Shown: positions 43,610 through 55,095, counted from the first letter of the stretch. The stretch: DNA of 64,000 nucleotides from Massospora cicadina (GCA_022478985.1 JAKSZP010017402.1:38523-102522), one strand, 5' to 3'. The notes: generated by a model from the letters alone, not told the origin. Numbers and translations: made by a program.

Positions 43610-44319
43610 TTTCAGGGAAAAGCCTGACATGAAAGATATCCTTGAGATATCAGTTCTTATTGATAGAATATATGATATATGTAATCAGCTTAAACAATCA
43701 AAGATGATAGCAAAGTCACATAGCAGACGAATAATGAGTCATATGAGTCGACTCAAGACTATTGAACTTGAATCAAACATCCGAACACCTGGGGCCAGGT
43801 CTTAGTAGTCCTAATTAGGCATTTGACTACTATTCTAAGCTTTGGTTATCTAAGACAGAAAGAGCCTAAAGAATCTAAAGCTAGATAAGAATCAAGTAAG
43901 CCCTAAAGCTAGTTTGTTTAGTTTGAAAAGTGTATATAAGATGAATATTTCTAAAATCATTCCTTGCAGTCAATAAAGTTAAAATGCTTTTAAATACTTA
44001 CTTGATTTACTTGCTTGTGATCCCTAGTAAAGTAAAAGGATCTTATTATCAAGCATATATCAATTAAACAACTCTGAAAAACCAAATAATTCCTCTAACT
44101 CAATTCCACAATTACTCACTGTCACTGGTATCTTGGCCCTAACAAGGGTTGGACTAGCTGAAGCTCTACAACCTATATTAGGGCTCAACAGACCTTTATT
44201 TATAGCTGTTATATTTTTTATCCGCATCCTTCCCTTGTTATACTGGACTCTTAGCTCAGGCATGACAAGTTTACGAGTTGCTATGCCAGACTGGGTTAAA
44301 GATATTCCATTCCCTGACA
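43610..44319 (+). repeat. 5' LTR of C
   Basis: 710 bp; the first bases are TTTCAGGG (TG of the terminus mutated). The open frame at 44133-44690 begins inside this LTR and is not a gag start. Confidence 0.93.
43931..43977 (+). promoter_or_regulatory. TATA box and AATAAA signal in C 5' LTR
   Basis: tgtatataag at 43931-43940 and AATAAA at 43972-43977 are conserved in the 3' LTR (50014-50023 and 50056-50061). Their order fits an RNA start shortly downstream of the TATA box. Confidence 0.6.
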
Positions 44320-45150
44320 TATTGACTGCCTACCAAACAAAATATTACCCCCTTTTCCTTATGCTACTAGGCGCAATAAGTGTATATATTTTGTTAAAGG
44401 CCTATAGTAAAATTAAGGCGCGCTTAAATTTTTCTGAGTCTCAATCAGATAAACTAACAAGGAACCCAGAAAGACCCAGCCAAGCGCATACTGTGACAGT
44501 AGCTAATCATACTATTCCCTTTAGCTCCACAGTAAACTTTCCTGAAAAGTTGACACTCTCAACTATAAAGATTGGACTGGCTTTATTTAGTGCACAATTC
44601 AAAATTTACCCTGACACTTATCACAATGATGCATGCAAAGTTCTGGCAATAGGTTCTAACTCACTGGGGATGCATATAGTTGGTTTGTAAATGCTCGTGA
44701 AGAAGATGAAAGTCTATGCACTGATTATGAGTCTTTTAAAAGTCGAATTTTAGCTGCTGCAACACCAATTGAATCAAGATCACAAGCACGTATAGCTCTA
44801 CTGAAGCTAAGACAGGAAGATCAAGCTATGGGGTCTATATAGAATAAAATTTGATGCGTTTTATAAAGCTGATTTAGAATCTGAGATGGGTTCACTTCTC
44901 TTTCGCCAAGGCTTAAATGACTTTTGGACAGAATTGGTTAAACATCAACCAATCACTATGCCTCTTCAGGATTTGATTGAGACCACAACAAATCTGATGA
45001 TTGAAGCACCTACTAATTCAAACAAAAATAAGGAAAAGATCTTATCAGAAAAAACTATCAACAACGTTGGACCAAAGAAAAGCTATGTTATAACTGCCAA
45101 AAGCCTGGTCATTATGCAAATGAATGCTCAGAAAAACAGTTTCTGCTAAA
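44320..45150 (+). pseudogene. Gag of C with CCHC knuckle
   Basis: Capsid-like sequence FPEKLTLSTIKIGLALFSAQFKIYPD is followed after a frameshift by NAREEDESLCTDYESFKSRI, RQGLNDFWTELVKHQPIT and a perfect CCHC knuckle, CYNCQKPGHYANEC, at 45086-45127 in a third frame. The start codon is uncertain. It is the only intact gag knuckle among the LTR elements here. Confidence 0.82.
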
Positions 45151-45771
45151 TCTCCATTAAAGAACAATGTTCAGCCTTATCCTATTTTATATGTAGCTCT
45201 AAGCCATGATGAATATAAAGAATGTACAGAGGCTTTAATAGATACAGAAGCATCTAGAAATTTTATCTCTGAGAAATTACTAGAAAGTTTAAAATGTACA
45301 AAAGGAATTGAATCTCTTGATGTAACTCTTGGGAATGGGGAGATTATCAACACCTATCGTTTTGATCATCCCATTAGACTTCATATTGGTTCCTATACCT
45401 CAGATGCTGAGTTCTGGGTGCTTAAGGAAACTACTCAACAAGTAATACTTGGTTATAACTAGACATGTCAGATGAAACTTCAGTACCAGTTTGAGAATCA
45501 TGCCATTGTTGTTAGCTTTAATGGGAAAAAGGAAAATTGGCCTTTGATTAAAGCAAGATGCTCCGGGCTATTAATTGCTGATACTCCGATTATAGAGTTG
45601 GAGGCATGTAAAGCAACTTTTCCTAAGTACTTAAGACAATGGAATTCAGTTTTCAGCGAAGAGGAAGCCAATCAACTACCCCAGCATAGCCTATTTGATC
45701 ATGCAATAGACTTGATTCCAGGAAAACAGCCTACTCATGGCCCAATCTACAGCTGTAATCAACGGTAACAA
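45124..45771 (+). pseudogene. Protease and pre-RT region of C
   Basis: It reads TEALIDTEASRNFISEKLLE, where Asp-Thr-Gly has become Asp-Thr-Glu (GGA to GAA), then FWVLKETTQQVILGYN, a TAG in place of Trp, and MKLQYQFENHAIVV. The pre-RT block ends NQLPQHSLFDHAIDLIPGKQPTHGPIY. A second stop (TAA) lies before RT. Confidence 0.82.
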
Positions 45772-45777
45772 AAATCT

Positions 45778-46510
45778 TTGCGAGAATACTTAGATACCAT
45801 GTTAATCAAAGGTTTTATCAGAGTTTCAAGATCCCCATGCTCATCACCACTTTCATTTGTGAGTAAGAAAGATGGAGGTTTACGTCCATGTGTCAATTAC
45901 CAGAAGCTTAATGATATCACTAGAAAAAACAGGTATCCCTTACCTGATGCAGACCACCTCAGTAAACAATACTCTGAGACAACAATATTTTCAAAAATTG
46001 AAGTTAGAGATGCATTTAATCAAATCCAAATAAAAGAAGGAGATGAGTGGAAAACTGCCTTTAAAACAAGATTTGGCCTGTATGAATATCTTGTAATGCC
46101 ATTTGGTTTATGCAACGCACCTAGCACATTCCAACAGATGATCCATACTTACTAGGAGGCTACATGGAACAATTTTGTGTTTCTTAGATGATATCTTAGT
46201 ATACAGTAAGTACAAAGAGGATCATCTCAATCATCTTCAATTAGTATTTGAAAATTCAAAAATTAATTTGCATGTTAAATTATCAAAATGCGAGTTTGCA
46301 CAAGAAGAAGTAGAATTCCTTGGTTATGTAGTAAGCAAGTACAGGTTTACAATGACACCAAGTAAAGTTGATGTTATTACTTCTTGGCCTATACCAATTA
46401 GCAGAAAGGAGGTGAGAAGCTTTTCTTAGGCTTAGTAAACTTTTAGAGATTATATCAAAAACCTTAAAAACAATTGCATTACCTTTAACGCAACTCACCT
46501 CTGACAATGT
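45778..46510 (+). pseudogene. Reverse transcriptase of C
   Basis: Motifs: SPCSSPLSFVSKKDGGLRP, KNRYPLPDADHL, FSKIEVRDAFNQIQI (the Asp before x-x-x-A-F kept), MPFGLCNAPSTFQQM, then after a frameshift CFLDDILVYSK (Tyr to Phe, both Asp kept) and KCEFAQEEVEFLGY, RKEVRSF. About two-thirds is in one frame. Confidence 0.88.
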
Positions 46511-46529
46511 AAATTTTTAATTGGTCATC

Positions 46530-47008
46530 AAAGGCAGAAAGATCCTTTAATGACTAAATAAAGCATTTACTACAGCACCAGTTTTAGCAATTCCAGACTA
46601 TGAGAGGCCATTCGTGCTTGAAACCGATGCCTCTGGATTTGCACTTGGAGGTGTTTTACTACAGGAGGGGGATGGTAATAGGCTTCGCCCTATAGCCTAC
46701 TACTCAAAGAAGTTTATCCCAGCCAAATGTAATACTCTATTTATGATAAAGAGATGTTAGCCATTGTTCAGACCTTAAAGCATTGGAGAAGATAATTATG
46801 CGGGGCTAAACATCCAGTTACCATTATGACTGATCATAAAAACTTAACTTACTTCTTCTCTCTTCAGCAACTGAATCAACGTCAATCCAGATGGGCTCTC
46901 ACATTAGCTGACTATGAGCTAGAAATTGGTTATAAACCAGGAATAATTAATGTAGTCCCAGATGCTTTAAGTAGAAGATCAGAAATTATCCAGATGAAGG
47001 GGAGATAG
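46530..47008 (+). pseudogene. RNase H of C
   Basis: [32 protein letters not shown] holds the first Asp; [17 protein letters not shown] and [12 protein letters not shown] hold the second and the last Asp. The Glu region ([11 protein letters not shown]) is split by a frameshift near 46740. Three of four catalytic residues are read in one frame. Confidence 0.87.
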
Positions 47009-47199
47009 AAGACTACAATACTCAAGTCTTACTAAAAACAAAAAAAAATCAGATCAACTTTCTCACCTTGTCCTAATTAAATGGGAGGACAAATTGATCA
47101 AAGCCCGGGAAAAGACTCTTTTTGCCAGAAAATCATATCTGATTTAAAGAATACCAGCAATAGCATTTGGTACCAAAAGTGTATTTACTTAAAGGATAT

Positions 47200-48320
47200 C
47201 TTCTAATTTGGAAACAGTGTCTCTATATACCTGAAGGTCCTCAACGGCTAACTATATTACGTGAATACTATGACACAAGCATGGCAGGCCACCCTAGAAG
47301 AAATAAAATGATTTCACTTATTCAGAGAACATACTTTTGACCTGGTTTGATAAATATGTGATCAAGTACCTAGCGGTTGTGAGACCTGTTGTCATACAAA
47401 GGCTAGAAGAGGACAACCACAGGGCTTACTGAAACCTCTAAGTATGGTGACAAAATATGGGAATCAGTTTCCTTGGATTTTATAGTTGAGTTACCAAATT
47501 CAAATGGTTACAATGCGATTTTAGTAGTTGTTGATAGATTTACAAAGATGGCTCACTTTATACCTACTAAAACATCTGTAACAGCTAAGGAAACAGCCCA
47601 ATTATTTATAAAAAATGTCTTTTTTACACGGCATTCCCAAAGAAGTGATAACAGACCGTGGCGCTCAGTTTACATCAAATTTTTGTAATCAAGTAATGAA
47701 GGACCTAGGTATTAAAAAATGTCTATCCACTTCATATCATCCTCAAACTGATGGACAGACAGAATGCGCAAACCAAGTATTAGAGCAGTATCTAAGATGC
47801 TATATGAATTCTGAACAAATAATTGGGAAGAGCTTCTAACAATGGCTCAGTTCTGTTATAATAAATCGGACCATACTTCTATAGGTATGTCACCCTATAA
47901 GGAAAATTATGGTTATGATGTAAATTGGGGACCCAATTTCACCTAAATCTCAGAAAACCCAACAGGTAGAGACTTTATTAAAGATACTCAACAAACTCAT
48001 GCCTTATGCATTGCAAGGCTAAAAAGAACAATCATGACATATAAGGATTTTTCTGATAAGAAAAGAGTACCTGGAAAGATCCTAGAAATTGGAGATGAAG
48101 TTTACTAGATGCAAGAAATGTACCTATAATTGTTCCATCACGCAAATTACACACCAACGAATAGAACGTTTTATGTTAGAGAAAATTATAGGTAAGGTAG
48201 CATATCAAATAGCATTACCAAGGAATGGAAAATCCACAATGTATTTCACCAATCCCTTTTACATAAGAAAGATGGTATCTCTCTACGCCATCAACATATC
48301 AGAACAGCTGCCCCTCCATT
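47200..48320 (+). pseudogene. Integrase of C
   Basis: HHCC domain: SMAGHPRRNKMISLIQ, YF-TGA-PGL (Trp to stop), then Cys-rich CETCCHTK. Core: LDFIVELPNSNGYNAILVVVDRFTKMAHF, a frameshift near 47615, then EVITDRGAQFTSNF and YHPQTDGQTECANQVLEQYLR. The DD35E triad is kept. The C-terminal GKIL-EIGDEVY and ERFMLEKIIGKVAYQIALP segments follow. More frame breaks after 47840. Confidence 0.88.
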
Positions 48321-48524
48321 GATTATAGGAGAGACTCCAGATTATGAAGTAGAAGTAATCTTTAAAAGTAGGAAGTATTATGGAAAGATTCAGTACCTGG
48401 TAAAATGGGTAGGGTACCCTGTTGAAAAAAGTACTTGGGAACCAGAGGAAAACCGTAAAAATGAAAAGAATCTACTTCAAGATTGGAAAAAAGAAAGTTG
48501 CAGATGGCTTCAGCCTTGTTGGGG
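48321..48524 (+). pseudogene. Chromodomain of C
   Basis: YEVEVIFKSRKYYGKIQYLVKWVGY, then STWEPEENRK and KNLLQDW: a well-preserved chromodomain with the W-x-G-Y and TWEP signatures. It confirms C as a chromovirus. The frame enters the solo LTR at 48530. Confidence 0.9.
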
Positions 48525-48529
48525 GATGA

Positions 48530-49688
48530 TTTCAGGCGAACAGCAAGTAAGAATTAGACTGGCCTTCCATCTCAGATGCTAGAGCATCTGAACGGTAAAC
48601 CAGAATGCCTAAGGCACTGCTGTTGATATGACGAATATGGAACAAGAAAGGAGTTTCACCAGTATCTGCCAGTGAGCCAGAATTTTGTAGAGGCATAAAA
48701 TAAAATACCAGACAACCATGGCCATTAAGCCTAAGGGTATGAGAGTGTCAGCGGGAAAGGTGGCTTAATTCTCAACATATAAAGACTAAATTTTGGGGAA
48801 GGTTTTATTTAATGGAAAATTTAAAGAAGAAAAATTGACCAACAGTTTTCTCAGTGCGATGAGACTGATTAAATAGTTGTCAATTTGAAGGGAAACCAAG
48901 CCAGGTGTGGCTCCCGCAAATCTTATCTAACTGGCGAATTATTTGGGAATGGGTGGGTTAGTTCCCTGGGAACTGACATTAAAAAACTCAGCGATGGGCC
49001 AAGTCACTGTTGGTTTGATTTGAACGTTTGAACCAAGGCTTGTCTACATTTCTGACAGTTGGTTTGACAGTGTTTAGCCCGACAAGTGGCGGGGATCCCC
49101 CAAGGCCACCCCACATAGGGGCGGGCCCATTTGGTTGGGAACAGGTTTGGGACGCCCAACCCGCCCATGCTCAGTCGCTGGGCTATTCATTTGGTCAGTG
49201 GCATTGCATCAGGCGCAACACCTGATTTGCCATCAGGAAGCTTTGAAACCTTGTCAATGGTGTCCGATGCTATTACCTGCCCATCAGGGGTGATGCCTGA
49301 CAGATTTGGGAGGGGGGAGAATTTTCTGATTATCATGTTAACCAAATTGCAACCGTTAGGCATTCTGGCCAATATATATGTCTTCATACCTTTTCGACCT
49401 TTTGAAATCTGAGCATTGGGCTGTTTGCAGCTAGAATTAGTTGTAATTAATTTCATTTTGGTGATCTTGGTGCAGATTTCACTGATTCCTTGTAGCAGTT
49501 CAGCTGAGAAGAGTGTGGGTACCAGAAGCGGGATCCAAAGCGGAAGGGCTGTTACCCAGCATTCATCTACCATGTGAGCGAGGTCGTCCTGAGTAATGAG
49601 GGGTATGGCCATCCTCTTTGGTACCTTCTTTCTTGGAAATGGGAAAATGGCCTGATCAACGCCAAGAGGATGTTCCCCGGGACTTACA
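48530..49688 (-). repeat. Solo LTR of the A family inside C
   Basis: On the minus strand it starts TGTAAGTCCCGGGG and ends CGCCTGAAA, colinear with the LTRs of A. Flanks are gatga (48525-48529) and gataa (49689-49693), one change apart. No internal element sequence remains, as expected after LTR-LTR recombination. It lies between C's polypurine tract and 3' LTR and carries the stem-loop at 49106-49124. Confidence 0.88.
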
Positions 49689-49693
49689 GATAA

Positions 49694-50403
49694 TGTCAGG
49701 GAAAGCCTGACCTGAAAGATATCCCTGAGATATCAGTTCTTGTTAATAAAATTTTTGATAAATGTAATCAGCTTAAACAATCAAAGATGATAGCAAAGTC
49801 ACATAGCAGACGAATAATGAGTCATATGAGTCGACTCAAGACTATTTAATTTAAATTGTTCATCTGAACACCTTGTGCCAGGTCTTAGTAGTCCTAACTA
49901 GGCAGTTAGATACTATTTTAAGCTTTGGTTATCTTAGACAGAAAGAGCCTAAAGAATCTAAAGCTAGATAAGAATCAAGTAAGCCCTAAAGCTAGTTCAA
50001 TTAGTTTGATAAGTGTATATAAGCTGAATATTTCTAAAAATCATTCCTTGCAGTCAATAAAGTTAAAGTGCTTCTAAACACTTACTTGATTTACTTGCTT
50101 GTGATCCTTAGTAAAGTACAAGGATCTTTATTATCAAGCATATATCAATTAAACAACTCTGAAAATCCAAATAATTCCTCAAACTCAATTTCACAATTAC
50201 CCACTGTCACTGGTATCTTGGCCCTAATAAGGGTTGGACTAGCTGAAGCTCTACAACCTATATTAGGGCCCAACAGACCTTTATTTACAGCTAAATATTT
50301 TTTATCCGCATCCTTCCCTTCTTATACTGGACTCTTAGCTCAGGCATTGCAAGTTCACGAGTTGCTATGCCAGACTGGTTTAAAGATATTACAGTCCCTG
50401 ACA
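49694..50403 (+). repeat. 3' LTR of C
   Basis: 710 bp from TGTCAGGG to CCCTGACA, followed by the duplication ATTTT at 50404-50408. Confidence 0.93.
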
Positions 50404-50408
50404 ATTTT

Positions 50409-51003
50409 GATCAAAGGAGGTAGTTTCTCAATAATAACCTCCTTATCCTGTTTGCAGCTTTTTGTCCCATACTGAGGAATGGGTCGATATCTAAAAGCAA
50501 TTTACTGATAATAATTTAGACCAGCGGAGATTGGGATGTCCGCCGCTTCAGGGGTAGCGTGGCCTTCTGACATGGGCGGCACTGTCATTACTTGAGGGAA
50601 TTGGTACTCCAACTCATATTCATATCCAGTACTACCAAACTGGGTGTAGTAGCTCTGACCAGCGTCATATTCTTCCTCATATGATGCCCCCTTGATGGTT
50701 TTCCTCGTCCCAGTGAGAAGACTGAGAGGTACTGATCAATATACGCTCTGCGCATTGCAGGCGTTTGTTAAAATCATCTAACCAGTGGCAAGTTCCTTGT
50801 TTTTTTGTCCCAAAATTTGCATTTGGCTAAATGTGCTATCAAGCTGGTGTAAGACATCATTTCGTTCTTGAAGAAGTTCATCCTGATTTTTGAGCACTGA
50901 ATCTAAGGTAAGTTTGAGTTCCTCATGCCAGGCTGGTGCAGTGTTTTGTGAAGATCCTACAGCAACACAACTGTGTAAGACATGGCTGGCGACTGGAGTT
51001 TTG
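50409..51003 (-). pseudogene. Gag N-terminal part of F
   Basis: From about 50964 the minus strand reads WHEELKLTLDSVLKNQDELL and QERNDVLHQLDSTFSQMQIL, a heptad-rich helix likely to form a coiled coil, then an acidic Tyr-rich stretch (EEEYDAGQSYYTQFGS). Frame breaks occur near 50780 and 50510. It joins 43604 when C is removed. Confidence 0.65.
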
Positions 51004-51048
51004 TAGTACTTGATGCTTGATCAATGGGCCCCCTGTAGTGAGCACCAT

Positions 51049-51596
51049 TGTTATAAAATTGGATGGTATCACTAAGATCTGCCAAATTGTTCATACAGGA
51101 TGAACCCACTGAACAACAGACAGACGATGTGAGGATTGTCAGTCCTTTAGACACACTTGAGAATATACTAAAAATAGGAGCAATTACCCCACGACTCTTT
51201 TATTTATTTTTAATAAATACAGCGACCTCTTGCTGTTCCTCTCTCTACTATAAACAACTTAACTTTCCTCAATTGCCCATATCGCTTATATACAGTGGCT
51301 TCAGATGATACTGCTCCCATAGCTTGGACTATTTTATTCCACTGATTATACTTGATTTCAGCTTGTTTTTCTCTAGCTCTATATCACCCTAATTGTAGGC
51401 GATTTAATTTCTATTTGTTGAATGACAATATTGCCTTATTACCTTATTGCCTTATTTAGAGGTGATCTAATAAAAACTCATTATATCCCAATATTGCCTC
51501 ATTTTGAGGCACTTGAATAATCATAACTAATATCATGTTTGGCGGATTCTTTCCAATCTGCCCTGGCGGTCCCAAGACTATCATCCATTCATATTA
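51049..51596 (-). repeat. 5' LTR of F
   Basis: 548 bp, the partner of 38269-38809. The minus-strand LTR end is followed by atggtgctcactaca, which could include a primer-binding site, unproven. Confidence 0.86.
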
Positions 51597-52066
51597 AATC
51601 ATAACGATGTTCACGTAAGGAGGCAATGTGTCTTGTTATTTTGTCAGAAGTTGATTTTCCATCTGGAGTTGGCGTAACCTCCTGCTTCCAACCATACCCT
51701 CAAGAGGCAATTAGGTCCAGATGCAGGCTTAGTAGTGAAGGGAAGTTTCTTTGGGTTTATTGCTGATTTTTGCCTCCTATTTATGGTGAGGAGACACGAT
51801 GTTGTATTGGTTTGTTGACCCAGGGTAGATGGCATCCAATGGGTCTTATATTTCCCCAGGAGTATGATTTCCATTTCTCAGTGTTAAGTGATGCGTTGCT
51901 TATGGCTGAATATTCTTGTACTATCTTCTCAATTTTGCAAGCATCCTGGTTGTTGGATATTCCAACCACACAGTTGTCAGCGAAGGCCATAATTTTGACT
52001 GGTGGTTGGCCCTTGACATTGATTTCATTGATTAGTTATTTGTATTCTGTATTAGCAGATTTAAAC
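51597..52066 (-). pseudogene. LINE E3 ORF2, RT catalytic segment
   Basis: It reads KIMAFADNCVVGISNNQDACKIEKI, homologous to E2 MMAFADDCVVGVSN. The catalytic FADD has become FADN. It continues to WLEAGGYANS and IASLREH where F inserted. Confidence 0.85.
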
Positions 52067-53121
52067 TGTCAGAATTTTAACCAGATAGAATCCTCCAATG
52101 ACTAATCATTATTTGGGATAAAATGGCCAATCCTGGTGGAATTGCATATTGACTGAATTTTTGTATAATTTATCATGATTGCTGTTTAGTTGCTCCCCAA
52201 TTTGGGTTGAGCCAAAATTAGTATTCTGCCAAGATTGGAAGTAGGTTTGAGTGGGGCCAATCAGTGGCCCCAAATTAGTATAAGGGTAACCGGCAACTAA
52301 TAGCCAAGGATGATCCAATTGGTATCAGTCAGCAGAATCAGTGTTCAATGCCAACTGCCATTCATGGTACGTTGTGGGATTTCAGGTAATAAGTCAATGT
52401 ATTCGCTTCAATTGTTCATCTATGAAATTGCTGCCTGATAATTTGATGTTGGTGGATCCAACAATTATGAGTTCAAGGTGGCTGAGGTTGTTTCCTGGTA
52501 CCTCATTTAGTATATCAATTATCACCTGAATAAGGCAATTCCCAATCAATCAACTGAGATAATTGAGAAGAGATGTCAGTGAGATGTTGAGATATTCTGA
52601 GTCAAAGTGAGTGACCAAAGTTGTTTCTAGTGCATTCATATCAACTCAAAGGTTGAACCCAAATTCAACGTTTAATTAAATTAACTGTTTATATGACTCA
52701 CTGGCAACTTAAGGCCGGGATGAGCCAAAACTAATTTGGCCATTGTGAATGATGGAGTGAGAGGGTCGATGCTAGGGAAGAGAATAGTGTAGAATAAGAA
52801 GAAGAGTGGTTGAATGGAAGAACCAGAGGAAGAGCCAATAGGTCAGCGGTGGGCGCGGTAGCCCTTTTGTAAATAGTATAAATACCTGGTGCTTCCTTTT
52901 CAATAAATATCTCTCTTTGCCTAATCTAAACTTTGTTATAAGTTTATTATTTATTTCATTGGTTGTAGTTTAGGCTGGGGGATCCCCAAATGGCATGGGT
53001 GACAAGCCAAGTGGTTAGCCAGCGCTGCTAGCCCTGACGCCTAAGGTAAAATGGCAAGGGCAGCCAGTCTTCATACTGGTTGGCCTGCCAACTAGCAGAT
53101 CCCATAGTCAATAATCTGACA
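52067..53121 (+). repeat. Solo LTR L inside LINE E3
   Basis: 1055 bp beginning TGTCAG and ending CTGACA, placed exactly where E3 coding is interrupted. Flanks taaac (52062-52066) and cagac (53122-53126) differ by two transitions. A TATA-like agtataaata at 52873 and aataaata near 52901 fit plus orientation. It is not the same family as C or A; no partner LTR was seen. Confidence 0.65.
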
Positions 53122-53950
53122 CAGACTAAAAGTTTAGAGTATAGGTCTTAGTGGGTCCTTTTGTTTGAGTCCTCTATGTGGAAAATTTGGGTTAGTTAAA
53201 AACCTGCTCCACTCACAGCCAGGGTGGCTGATTCTGTGAACAACATCACTCAGTTTATCATCTATTTGGGAGTTTGAATATCTGAAGGCAGGCCCCAAGA
53301 TAGGTCCAGTTCACCATGTTTTATACCTTCTGTTGGTCTAAGAAGATAAGCACTCCAGAGTTTTTGGACTTTTAGACATTTGCAACTGTGTGGATATTGT
53401 CCCATGTGGATTTTCTTGGAACAAATCCATTTTGTGATGGGATATCGCGTCAGTTGCAATCTCTTATTCGTTTGGTCATAATTTTTGTGAATATTTAGGT
53501 ATCAGTGTTGGTTAGGGAGATTGGGCGCCAATTGGATAGATTTAGTCTGTCTCCTTTTTTGAATAAAGTGACAGTGTAAGCTTCTTTGCCTCCAGGTAGG
53601 AGGCATGTTTCCATAATACACTTGTTCATGGAAGCTAAAAGAATATTAGATATTTCAGCAAAATATTTTATATAAAATTTATAGGAAATCCTTCAGGTCC
53701 AGGGCATTTCCCTCTTGGTGCACCGCATACTACTTCCCATAGTTCCTCGTGCAATATTAGGCTAATTAAGTTGTTATTTTGAGCTGCAGTTTCAATATAT
53801 GCATTTGTGAGGAACTTTTCATTTTTTCTGGTTTGACCAGTTCAGATTTATACAAATTCATATAAACCTGTGTATTTCAGTCACAACTTCTTCAGGTGTT
53901 TCCGCTATTGATTTGTCCAATTGTCATACCTGTGTGCAAGCTATTGTATT
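53122..53950 (-). pseudogene. LINE E3 ORF2, RT N-terminal half
   Basis: The minus strand reads GGKEAYTVTLFKKGDRLNLSNWRPISLTNTD (53610-53510), then VLIFLDQQKVYNMVNWTYLGACLQ and a damaged RGLKQKDPLRPIL. Homologous to E2 28850-29330. Several stops. Confidence 0.8.
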
Positions 53951-54299
53951 TTAAAGGCGTGAAACCAACAGAAAAAATAGCTCAAGAAAGTTTCTCCATA
54001 TTTTATGTTTTTTGCTCTATATTGAACCCCAACTCGGTGTTGGTATTTGCATATCAGGGTGTTTAGCTGAGCAGAAAACTCTTTCTCATTTGTGACTCAA
54101 TCCAGGGATGTACCCTGTGCATGGGATATTGTTTTCCAGGAGATTAGTTTATGTCAAGGTGTGCTTGATAATGGCTGAAGCTGCCCTGTATCTTCTAGAC
54201 GTTGTGTGTTTAATCTTTTGGGTTGTTGATTTCTTTGAAATTTTCCCAGGTGGTTAATGGGTCCAAACAGAAAGGTGTTTGAAAATCCCGTGTTGAGTA

Positions 54300-55095
54300 T
54301 ATTCCTCCATCCAGGAAGGATATCCGAGCTAGCTAAACTTTCAGGCGTATTATGCACCTTCTGGCTTATGGGTAGTTGTTTCCGCTGGTGTGTAGGACAC
54401 TGAAACTAGCTGATGGTCAAAAAATCGATTTTTGTAGTTTTAAATTTATGAATTTGATGATGGAAAATTAATGGTGCAAGTATTTGGTCTATCCGTGACA
54501 TGGAGATAAGTGCACCATTGTGTATATGTGGGCGTGTCATGTTCTGTAGTAGGCGTGACCTTTTAGGTAGCGGATCATATAGTATCAGGGTGGCCATTAG
54601 CACTTGAAGTTCCACTTGCCCTTGTGATAAATCCATTGTGTATGGCCATTGGTCAGTATCTGATTCATCCAGAAGTTCATGTCACCCATGACAAAAGTGT
54701 TTTCTGGAAGATGGAGTTGTATTAGAGCTGTTAAAAACTCTCTTCAGTCCTGTGCACAGTTCTGTGCATAACACTGGATATTGTGTGCACTTCTTTGTGC
54801 CATGAGAAGGTAACAGATAGTACACGGCCATCTAGGAACGAATTTTTATTAATAAATTTAAAGTTTTGGTTTGTGCGGACTATCAACCCACAGTGTTGCA
54901 ACCAAAATGTTATTGTTGGGAGGAGAATATTTCCCATGCCTCCTCCTTTCTCTGTGGACAGTGGGTTTCCTGCACCGCCAGAATATCCACAGGTGGGTTT
55001 TGCAGGGGACTCAACTTCTTGGCCCTGGACGTTAAGGCCTTGAGTCCTGCTATGTCAGCGTCCCTATCTCTACTGAGATGCCCAATGTGCCTCAA
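54300..55095 (-). pseudogene. LINE E3 ORF2, endonuclease domain
   Basis: It starts DADIAGLKALTSRAKKLSPL, PVDILAVQETHC (metal-binding Glu), then VRTNQNFKFINKN, a GDMNFW-like segment near 54680 and MSRIDQILAPLIF, matching the landmarks of E2 and E1 endonucleases. The Asp-His motif near 54420 reads as a damaged FDHQLVS. Confidence 0.75.

Larger units (their letters stand above)
43610..50403 (+). mobile_element. Ty3/gypsy chromovirus C, full length
   Basis: Both LTRs are 710 bp (43610-44319, 49694-50403). The intact 3' copy runs from TGTCAGGG to CCCTGACA, an 8-bp inverted terminal repeat. The duplication ATTTT is present at 43605-43609 and 50404-50408. gag, protease, RT, RNase H, integrase and chromodomain follow in order. 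It sits in F's gag; removing it restores the reading SFDQNRNIHGFF. A solo LTR of the A family is inserted just before the 3' LTR. Many stops arise at former Trp codons. Confidence 0.95.
38269..51596 (-). mobile_element. Ty3/gypsy element F (non-chromoviral type), hosting C
   Basis: LTRs are 38269-38809 (541 bp, 3') and 51049-51596 (548 bp, 5'); plus-strand termini are TGTTATAAAATTGG and catatca/catatta. Internal: gag, protease, RT, RNase H, integrase on the minus strand, interrupted by C. RT and integrase resemble the lineage with HRVDTGDHP before RT and VGPLPKG in integrase, and no chromodomain was found. A clear 5-bp duplication could not be read, so the outer ends may have drifted by a base or two. 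Confidence 0.85.

Noticed and set aside
44133..44690. 185-codon open frame first read as the gag start of C, with a second copy at 50200 suggesting a tandem element
   Set aside because: The LTR proves to be 710 bp, ending CCCTGACA with ATTTT duplications; the frame starts inside the LTR and the second copy is simply the 3' LTR.
38269..51596. 5-bp target duplication for F
   Set aside because: Flanks (atgac and aatca) do not match; ends may be off or mutated, so none is claimed.
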